Part shown: in pieces, positions 54,507 to 60,122 of the stretch
How the letters are laid out: each line of letters opens with the position of its first letter
Numbering within the stretch: the stretch's first letter is position 1
From: an uncultured Nitrosospira sp.
GTDB taxonomy: Bacteria > Nitrospirota > Nitrospiria > Nitrospirales > Nitrospiraceae
Assembly: GCA_900696515.1 (NCBI GenBank)
Contig: CAADGK010000094.1
Span: 1-60,122 of the forward strand
Direction: 5' to 3'
DNA: 60,122 bases
Notes under the pieces: model-generated
Told to the model about the DNA's origin: nothing
The model's input: the letters and a program-made list of their open reading frames with translations, nothing else
The model's database searches: none
Position numbers and translations under genes: made by a program

Positions 54507-55118
54507 CTATTGTTTTTGTAAAACCGGATAGCCCAGCGTGTAGATCCATTTGTCGGCTTCAGCTGCGTGTGCAGGGGCCAATCCCTTAGCAGGCATGTGA
54601 CAGGGGATACATTCCGCTTTATAGTTTTTCGTGACAGAGTGAGTCATGTCTTCCTTGTTGAAGAGCCCCCAGGCCCACCCGTCTCCCCACACCTTCGAAT
54701 CTTTATACCGTCCCTTTGTATCACGCACGAGCACAAACCAGCCCTTGACGGTGGTAGCATGGCCGACTGCAAGCCCGGTACTCATCGCCATCGTCTCTGC
54801 GTTTAAGAGTTCCTTTACCAGTACGGCGCCGTCCGGGAACTGCCCAGTCTTTTTATAGTGGGCAATCGTTGAGGGCTGCGTATACACCGTGTGATACTCA
54901 TGAAGGCCCGGACCACTTTTCTCCAGTTTCTCATCCGCATTGGCGTGAGCCCAGGTGCCAAGTGTGGGCCAGTCTCTGTAGTTATCCGGGACGCGGAGCG
55001 CCCCCGTAGCCGTATCGACATTCGGTGCAAACGGTCCTTCTTGCTCCGCATTGGATAAGCCGGTCAGCCACAGAGCCCCACATGCAATAGCAACAACTCC
55101 CAAAAGCATTTTCTTCAT
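54507..55118 (-). CDS. Cytochrome P460 family protein
   Basis: 203 residues with a signal peptide (LLGVVAIACGALWLTGLSNAE), the family segment LRVPDNYRDWPTLGTWA, GWFVLVRDTKGRY and a haem c motif CIPCHMPAKG at 170-174. P460 cytochromes in nitrifiers oxidise hydroxylamine and NO with an unusual lysine-crosslinked haem; Lys in YKDSKVWGDGWAW is a candidate but the crosslink cannot be read from sequence. Periplasmic. Crp/Fnr-type site 3 lies about 100 bp upstream, at the 3' end of the regulator gene. Confidence 0.85.
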   Translation of the reverse strand: MKKMLLGVVAIACGALWLTGLSNAEQEGPFAPNVDTATGALRVPDNYRDWPTLGTWAHANADEKLEKSGPGLHEYHTVYTQPSTIAHYKKTGQFPDGAVLVKELLNAETMAMSTGLAVGHATTVKGWFVLVRDTKGRYKDSKVWGDGWAWGLFNKEDMTHSVTKNYKAECIPCHMPAKGLAPAHAAEADKWIYTLGYPVLQKQ

Positions 55119-55212
55119 GATCCCTCCCTTTACCTAATGATAGTTATGATTACCCAGCACTAAGAGTATCGAAATGGTGAAATAAGAATACACTTTGGCT
55201 CGCCAAGACTTC

Positions 55213-55228
55213 TGTCATCTAGGCGACA
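55213..55228. promoter_or_regulatory. Crp/Fnr-type palindrome, site 3
   Basis: TGTCATCTAGGCGACA (TGTCA-N6-CGACA) about 100 bp before the cytochrome P460 start and overlapping the stop of the upstream regulator gene. It equals the CooA-type consensus TGTCA-N6-[CT]GACA. Confidence 0.55.
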
Positions 55229-55925
55229 AATTCGGTAGATCCCTGGCAGGAATAGCATCAAGTGTGACGATTCGGCTGAGAGCGTCAAGGTCTCGCACAC
55301 ACACGTAGCCCCTCGTGTAGGAGAGAATGTCTTGGTCACGCAGGGTTTTCATAATGGCACTCACATTGGGACGGGACGCCACGACAAGCTCAGCGAGTTC
55401 CTCATGGGTCATTCGAACGTCCACGATATAGCCGACGCCATGGTTGCAGGGCTGCCCCTCGAAGCACATCAAGTCAACGAGTGTCATTGCAACCCGCCTT
55501 TGTAACGGCGAAGTTAGTTGCCACTGCAACCGACGATCAAGGAAGTGCAGCTGGTGACCATAGGTTTCTAGAAGTCCTTGCCGCAGATTTGCATCGGCCT
55601 GAGAGGCTCTTTCAATACTCACTCGATCAAGCTCCAACACAGTGGCCGTTCCATTTGCGACTGCCGATTCTGCATTCTGAAAGGTCGTCAAACCAAAGGG
55701 AAGATCTCCCAAGATAGCCCCAGATCCAAACAGCGACCTGGTAACGTAACGACCACTGGCCTCCGTGGACACCACGCGGACATACCCAGTTTCGATGACA
55801 TATGTTTTTCCTGGCATGAAAGACTCATAGACCAACATTTTATCTTTCAGCGTGCGTCGCCGGATCATAGGAACGTTCTGGAGAGCAGTGAGCAACCTTG
55901 TGGCTAGCGCGTCTGGAACTCTCAC
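55215..55925 (-). CDS. Crp/Fnr-family transcriptional regulator
   Basis: 236 residues: cyclic-nucleotide-binding-type beta roll (about 30-120, MLVYESFMPGKTYVIETGYVR, GAILGDLPFGL), a dimer helix and a winged helix (MTHEELAELVVASRPNVSAIMKTL). No N-terminal Fnr cysteines, so not an iron-sulfur Fnr. The sensor ligand is unknown. A close but broken paralogue lies just upstream (56023-56688). TGTCA-type palindromes near both regulators and nearby redox genes are likely targets. Confidence 0.9.
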   Translation of the reverse strand: MRVPDALATRLLTALQNVPMIRRRTLKDKMLVYESFMPGKTYVIETGYVRVVSTEASGRYVTRSLFGSGAILGDLPFGLTTFQNAESAVANGTATVLELDRVSIERASQADANLRQGLLETYGHQLHFLDRRLQWQLTSPLQRRVAMTLVDLMCFEGQPCNHGVGYIVDVRMTHEELAELVVASRPNVSAIMKTLRDQDILSYTRGYVCVRDLDALSRIVTLDAIPARDLPNLSPR

Positions 55926-56022
55926 GATGGCAACCTCTTGCTCATGGTGCCTGACAATGGAGATGGATCAATGACCAGTAGGCCCTGGCGTATTAGCATT
56001 TGCCAATGATACCACAGGGGTA

Positions 56023-56688
56023 CTAGAGCACAATCTTCTGAAGCTCCTCTAGGTTGCAAATACAGAAACGAGTTCTGGTATAGGAGACCATCCCCTGTCG
56101 CTGCTACTCTTTCATGAGGGAATTGAGTGTTTGTCGTGCAACACCGAGGAGATCGGCAAATTCTCCTTGTGTCATTCGAATTGGTATCAAATAACCTCGC
56201 CCGTGTGGGCACGGTTGGGCTCCGAAACACAAAAGATCGGTCAGAACGAGGGCCGCTCGGCGTGCCAATGGATTGGTGAGCCGCCACCGGAGACGCTGCT
56301 CTCCAAAGCCTAGGAAAGCCCCATACGCCCTCATAAGAGTTCGATTGAACTCTTGATTACATTCCGCCTCTTTCTCTAACGCAGTACGAGAAAACTCTAA
56401 CAGGCAGGTCGATCCGTTCGCCATGGCCTGCTGTCCCTGTCGAGGCTTATTAAGAGCAAACGGCAGATCTCCAAACATTCCTCCGGAACCTATCAAATCA
56501 TAAGAGTTGTTGCAGGCGTCATTTTCGGTGTGAATGATACGAATGTACCCTTCCTGCACCACGAATGTTCGGCCAACTGTGAGACTCTTGCATGCCATCT
56601 CTCTGTGACTCATCTCGATTCGGCGAATAGGTTGTATGGCACCTAATGACACAAGAAGTGGTGTTGCAATATCGGGAGGAAGCTTCAT
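56023..56688 (-). pseudogene. Crp/Fnr-family regulator broken by an in-frame amber codon
   Basis: The start is the ATG at 56688 (MKLPPDIATPLLVSL). The chain matches the neighbouring regulator through the beta roll (LIGSGGMFGDLPFALNKP) and into the helix-turn-helix (MTQGEFADLLGVARQTLNSLMKE), then meets TAG at 56104-56106 after 194 codons. In the same frame beyond the stop, 26 codons read QRQGMVSYTRTRFCICNLEE..., matching the paralogue's RDQDILSYTRGYVCVRDLDA. The paralogue has Leu at the stop position, so a single TTG-to-TAG change would explain it. Unless read through, the product lacks its DNA-binding wing. Confidence 0.82.
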
Positions 56689-56771
56689 CGTCTTCTGAAT
56701 GGACTGTTGTGAATGCCCACGCTCTGATTTTAAAAAGAAAAGGCATCGTGCCCCACATTCACAATAATTGC

Positions 56772-56787
56772 TGTCACCTAGAAGACA
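56772..56787. promoter_or_regulatory. Crp/Fnr-type palindrome, site 4
   Basis: TGTCACCTAGAAGACA, with outer CTGTC/GACAG arms, centred about 92 bp upstream of the broken regulator's start and about 165 bp before the plus-strand gene at 56945. Shares the CTAG core with sites 3 and 5. Confidence 0.55.
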
Positions 56788-56944
56788 GACACTCATCGTT
56801 CGTCGCTGGTACCTTCCAGTATGGCTTCAAATTAACTGATGTCAGTTGTATGCGTGAGATCTTGATAGGTGCGTCAAACAACCGACGTATGATCCCAAGG
56901 GCACCGCTGATTTGTTTTGAGTCAGACGTCTTATAGTAGCCAAT

Positions 56945-57589
56945 ATGATTGGACTACGATGTGTGAGCAGGTGGGCACTGAAGGCATATGGTTCTGGCTC
57001 TGGACTCCTTCTCAGCATGCTGCTCTTTGTCTCAGCGCTGCCGTGCGAGGTCGCTGCTCAGGAAGCCGCGCTCACCTTTCTCCCGCTCCGGCCCTTTAAC
57101 TTCGATGTGTCCTTCAACCACCGAACGTTTGCGCCCGAACGTAGGGTCCTTATGCTTCAAGCAGGGTTCACCGCTCTTCAGTACGGACCGCTTGAAGTGA
57201 GAACCGTCTACCAGTACTACAGCCATCACACCCCGACGTTCACCACGGATCAACATTCGTTGTACCTCAACCCCCGGTGGAATAATTTCATCGACGTGTT
57301 GGATTTTCCCAAAGCCTGGCCGATCAATCGAGTCATCCGGCACGTGCTCTTCGGGCCGCTGGAAAACCGAGCGGTGCCGTACATTGGGGCTGCACTGGGC
57401 GGGACCCTTCCTGGACGCGGGGAACATTCCCCCGGGTATCTCTACGGTGGGCAGATCGGGGTACGATTCCCGGTGACCCATGGGCTATCGGTCGACATGG
57501 GACTTCAATACACACGGTTTGAGATCGACTTTCGTGGCACGTCTGATCTGTCTGAACAATGGCTATTCACGATTGGATTCCGGCTCTAA
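56945..57589 (+). CDS. Small outer-membrane beta-barrel protein (PagL/OmpA-like size)
   Basis: 214 residues with a signal peptide (GLLLSMLLFVSALPCEVAAQ, cut near 40) and about eight amphipathic strands (FNFDVSFNHRTFAPERRVL, LEVRTVYQYYSHHTP, AVPYIGAALGGTLPGRGE, LSVDMGLQYTRFEID) ending WLFTIGFRL. Acyloxyacyl hydrolases such as PagL have this size, but I do not see a clear catalytic His-Ser pair, so I leave it as a barrel. It is followed 4 bp later by the lipoprotein gene. Confidence 0.65.
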   Translation: MIGLRCVSRWALKAYGSGSGLLLSMLLFVSALPCEVAAQEAALTFLPLRPFNFDVSFNHRTFAPERRVLMLQAGFTALQYGPLEVRTVYQYYSHHTPTFTTDQHSLYLNPRWNNFIDVLDFPKAWPINRVIRHVLFGPLENRAVPYIGAALGGTLPGRGEHSPGYLYGGQIGVRFPVTHGLSVDMGLQYTRFEIDFRGTSDLSEQWLFTIGFRL

Positions 57590-57593
57590 CGTG

Positions 57594-58658
57594 ATGCAAC
57601 TGGTTCGTGACATAAGACAAACCATCGATACACGCACAAAACTGGCGCGCTTCAATTTCAGCACCTTGCTGTTGCTGGCAGGGATCTTCTTGCCGGGTTG
57701 CGGCCTAGTCTACGACGCGATCACTATGGTCCATCCATTGAGCCGCGATGAGCTGTCGTCTATCTGTGCCCGCGAGCGATTGCGTGTCGGGATCGCCGTG
57801 GAACCGTTTCGCCCCTTCGTTTTTCCCGCGGTCTACACCGACGAAGGGATTCGGGTGACGGGCTTGGATATCGAACTCATCCGAGAGGTCGCCGACGCGC
57901 TCACCGCCCATTGTGGCGGACCGGCTCCTATCATTCCAACCCTCCATGTCACTCGCTTCCTGGATCTGTTCATCAAAATGAGCGAGGGACAGCTCGATCT
58001 ATTTGTTTCATCCGTGAGCGGGACTGTTCCCGGGACAAGGCCACCGGGTTTATGGTTTTCCGCTCCATACCTACGCAACGACGGGATCGCCGCCATCGCC
58101 CGCGAGCCTAGGGTAAGAGAACACGTGCGGATGCAGTTTGCAAAGCAGACCGGAAAATCAAACACCCTTACAACCGTTCAGGAAGGCTTCGCTGGCTTGA
58201 CCGTAGCAGTTCAGAAGGGACGACCCGCGCACCTCTATGCACAGGCCAACCTGCAACAGGTTCGATTGGTAGTCTGTGATTCTCTCCCTGCCGCGATTGA
58301 AGCTAAAGATATCAAGATCGATGTCATCCTGTCTGACCATTCCATACTGGAGTATGTGACGAAACGGGTCTGGCAGGAATGGCGGCTGGTGACACAAGCA
58401 GACGGTACTCCCCTGATTGTGACGCAGGCGGATCTTTCGGTCGTGACAAACGACGAGCACCGACGCCTCCAATGGTTCTTGAACAATTTGCTTTTTCGTC
58501 TAGAAGAATCAGGACGGTTGAAGCAAATGCGCGCACGTTGGATCGAGGCAGAATACGCACCCACGAGGCGAGCCACCACAGAAGGATTACCGCTGGAAGT
58601 CACACAGGTGCCTGACCATTATGAGCAGGGACAATGCCGTTTATCGGAAACATCCTGA
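57594..58658 (+). CDS. Periplasmic solute-binding lipoprotein (family 3)
   Basis: 354 residues from the ATG at 57594 (GTG 57591 adjacent). Lipobox LLLAGIFLPGCG near residue 36. The SBP_bac_3 fold is seen in RLRVGIAVEPFRPFVFPAVY, GLDIELIREVADALT, LDLFVSSVSGTVPGTRPPGLWFSAPYLRN and LAV-type FAGLTVAVQKG, ending with FLNNLLFRLEESGRLKQMRARW. The family binds amino acids or similar small ligands. No ABC permease or ATPase is nearby, so it may be a sensor component with the DUF3365 haem protein encoded next. Confidence 0.8.
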   Translation: MQLVRDIRQTIDTRTKLARFNFSTLLLLAGIFLPGCGLVYDAITMVHPLSRDELSSICARERLRVGIAVEPFRPFVFPAVYTDEGIRVTGLDIELIREVADALTAHCGGPAPIIPTLHVTRFLDLFIKMSEGQLDLFVSSVSGTVPGTRPPGLWFSAPYLRNDGIAAIAREPRVREHVRMQFAKQTGKSNTLTTVQEGFAGLTVAVQKGRPAHLYAQANLQQVRLVVCDSLPAAIEAKDIKIDVILSDHSILEYVTKRVWQEWRLVTQADGTPLIVTQADLSVVTNDEHRRLQWFLNNLLFRLEESGRLKQMRARWIEAEYAPTRRATTEGLPLEVTQVPDHYEQGQCRLSETS

Positions 58659-58674
58659 GAACACTGAGGTATCC

Positions 58675-59421
58675 ATGATCGTCCTGTCGAAAGTAGTACG
58701 ACTCCTGGGATTGATCTTGCCGCTCCTCTTCCCCCAGGCCGGCTTGGCGCAGGACTCGCACAAGGACATGGAACAGACCGCGCAGCTGCTAACAACATTC
58801 CTCAATGCGGGACGTCTCGTCGTTGACCGAAATCAATCACTGATTAACGATCCAGGTAAAGGTGAGAAGGGATTCACTCCCGAGGTTTTTGAACGGCTGG
58901 TGCGTGACGAGTTTCTCGAACAGACCCGCATCGATCTGAGCCAGCCTCCTGCATCGCTGCCTTCGTCTGCCCAAGCGCTCTTGGCTGCGCTGCTGTTGGC
59001 AAGCAAAGACGTGGTAGGGGACGCACAGTTTGTGATCAATCAACGCGGGATCGGATATAAGAACTTTATTCCGGCCACATTCGGCAGTCAGGCCGCACGG
59101 AAGTTCTCCAATCGATCACACGTGACCATCAAACAAACCACCCTGAATCCGAGGAATCTGAAGAATACGCCAGATGCCTACGAAGAGACGGTCTTGGAGC
59201 GGTTGGCAAACCAACCGGCGTCGACCACCCCGATTGTCGAGTGGGTCGATGGTGGACGGGTACTCAGAACCATGATGCCGATCTATTATTCGGAAGATTG
59301 TCTCACCTGCCACGGATCCCCCAAGGGGATCCTCGACATGTCCGGTTATCCGCGAGAAGGTGCGCAGACAGGAGAACTCGCCGGCGCCATCAGCGTTCAG
59401 ATTCCCATGGACCCCCAATAG
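58675..59421 (+). CDS. DUF3365 (Tll0287-like) haem-c sensor protein
   Basis: 248 residues from the ATG at 58675 with GAGG 5 nt upstream; the longer frame from 58621 overlaps the lipoprotein gene. Signal peptide (VVRLLGLILPLLFPQAGLAQ), then the DUF3365 body (FVINQRGIGYKNFIPATFGSQAARKF, VLRTMMPIYYSEDCLTCHG) with haem motif CLTCH at 209-213, and ending ELAGAISVQIPMD. Related domains act as periplasmic redox or NO/CO-type haem sensors. It has no output domain, so it probably signals through a partner such as the lipoprotein encoded upstream. Confidence 0.85.
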   Translation: MIVLSKVVRLLGLILPLLFPQAGLAQDSHKDMEQTAQLLTTFLNAGRLVVDRNQSLINDPGKGEKGFTPEVFERLVRDEFLEQTRIDLSQPPASLPSSAQALLAALLLASKDVVGDAQFVINQRGIGYKNFIPATFGSQAARKFSNRSHVTIKQTTLNPRNLKNTPDAYEETVLERLANQPASTTPIVEWVDGGRVLRTMMPIYYSEDCLTCHGSPKGILDMSGYPREGAQTGELAGAISVQIPMDPQ

Positions 59422-59773
59422 CCACCAGCCCCTGTCGTCGGAGTGGAAGAGCAACAGGCTGATCGGCCGTCGATGAGTGGGGCCTGCTGAATCGACAGAA
59501 TGACAACTCGTGCACGAACGCGTGATGAGAGCGGCATGGTGTGAAAAGCCACTGACGTACGCATATTGATCATGATGGTCATCTAGATGACAGACAGGTT
59601 CAAAGAAAATGACGTATGACAGTGCGCAGTCAGCCTAATAGTTGAACTAGAGAATTACGGCCGGAGCGATCAGGCCCATAGGAGAAAGGGCACATAGATC
59701 TGGGCGCTCTGATGTTCACTGGTAGGACAAAGTACCGGAGGGTGTAACTCTCTGTACGACCAAGGGAGTATTC
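59422..59773. other. Intergenic region before msrB
   Basis: About 350 bp without a supportable gene. It includes the perfect palindrome of Crp/Fnr-type site 5 at 59577. Confidence 0.5.
59577..59592. promoter_or_regulatory. Crp/Fnr-type palindrome, site 5
   Basis: GGTCATCTAGATGACA; the inner 14 bases GTCATCTAGATGAC are a perfect palindrome. About 190 bp upstream of msrB, in a gene-free region. Confidence 0.55.
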
Positions 59774-60122
59774 ATGGAAGGACAGGAACATCACAAAGCA
59801 CATGATTTGCCATCGATTGCCTCCCTCACATGGAGTGAGGTGACGCACCTGGCCAAACACGGCAATCCATCCCCGCCCCGCCGTATCGAGAAGACCGAGG
59901 CCCAGTGGCGTGAACTGCTGACCGACAAGCAATTTCGGATAGCCCGTCTGAAGGGGACCGAACGGGCACACAGCTCGGAGCTCTCCCAACTGTTTGAACC
60001 GGGCCGGTACGAGTGCCTTTGTTGCGGCACAGAGCTCTTTGATGCTGCGACCAAGTATCAAAGCCATACGGGGTGGCCTAGTTTCACGCAGCCGGTCTCG
60101 CCAGGAGTCGTCGCCTATCATC
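59774..60122 (+). CDS. msrB: Peptide methionine sulfoxide reductase MsrB (3' end outside window)
   Basis: 116 codons are present and the frame is open at the right edge. ATG at 59774 has AGGGAG 5 nt upstream. An unusual N-terminal extension (MEGQEHHKAHDLPSIASLTW, about 45 residues) precedes the MsrB domain: RIEKTEAQWRELLTDKQF, YECLCCGTELFDAATKYQS (zinc CxxC), HTGWPSFTQPV. The catalytic Cys lies beyond the window. It repairs Met-R-sulfoxide, complementing MsrA at 52388. No signal peptide is apparent. Confidence 0.93.
   Translation, partial: MEGQEHHKAHDLPSIASLTWSEVTHLAKHGNPSPPRRIEKTEAQWRELLTDKQFRIARLKGTERAHSSELSQLFEPGRYECLCCGTELFDAATKYQSHTGWPSFTQPVSPGVVAYH

Noticed and set aside
1-60122. CRISPR arrays, rRNA genes, intact tRNA genes, complete transposons
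   Set aside because: No regularly spaced repeats, no T-loop GGTTCGAATCC-type sequences and no rRNA landmarks were found on reading both strands.

Overview
The window looks like chromosome of a Gram-negative, moderately GC-rich bacterium, most likely Nitrospira or a close relative in the Nitrospirota. This is inference from gene content: LptD and outer-membrane barrels, a cytochrome P460, a periplasmic truncated haemoglobin, several c-type haem proteins, paired DUF507 genes, an ImuB/DnaE2 cassette and short dispersed repeats. No rRNA, no intact tRNA and no CRISPR array were seen.

Layout. 1-3.7 kb (minus): YdcH-like start, rimI, tsaB, a lipoprotein and radA. 3.9-6.5 kb (plus): two tandem HD-GYP genes. 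6.6-9.7 kb: a sigma-54-type promoter before a 57-residue zinc-ribbon protein, a decayed gene fragment, a Fic AMPylase with a palindrome over its promoter, and a secreted protein related to the decayed fragment. 9.9-12 kb (minus): bcp, a TPR lipoprotein, two DUF507 genes and a cyclophilin-like protein. 12-20 kb (plus): RNase H-like nuclease, PP2C phosphatase, two secreted proteins, a GAF histidine kinase with an NtrC-type regulator, and a REC-HD-GYP regulator. 20-29.3 kb (minus): recN, trx, lptD, folC, accD, moaA, a moaD-moaE fusion and moaC, reading leftward from a clear sigma-70 promoter upstream of moaC.

29.3-34.9 kb is an AT-richer insert bounded by two roughly 66-bp imperfect direct repeats. 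The left repeat carries the moaC promoter; the right one is a decayed copy. Inside are an AAC(3)-type acyltransferase, a chorismate-lyase-like protein, a PaaK-like adenylate-forming ligase and an alpha/alpha-barrel protein. Together these suggest an undescribed hydroxybenzoyl-conjugation pathway.

34.9-42 kb holds envelope proteins (AsmA-like, OmpH/Skp), a rhodanese, a PA0069-type radical SAM protein, serS and small proteins. At 42.2 kb lies the 5' half of a tRNA-Ser(UGA). It is followed by an SOS-mutagenesis cassette (42.9-48.7 kb): XRE-S24 repressor, ImuB, DnaE2 and DUF72. A perfect 23-bp palindrome covers the repressor's start codon.

48.9-60.1 kb is a redox/nitrosative-stress region: periplasmic truncated haemoglobin, barrel protein, cytochrome c, MsrA, SelO, cytochrome P460, two Crp/Fnr regulators (one broken by an amber codon), barrel protein, solute-binding lipoprotein, DUF3365 haem protein and the start of MsrB. 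Five copies of a TGTCA-N6-NGACA-type palindrome occur only in this part and may mark a local Crp/Fnr/CooA-like regulon. A short IS200/IS605 remnant lies next to one barrel gene.
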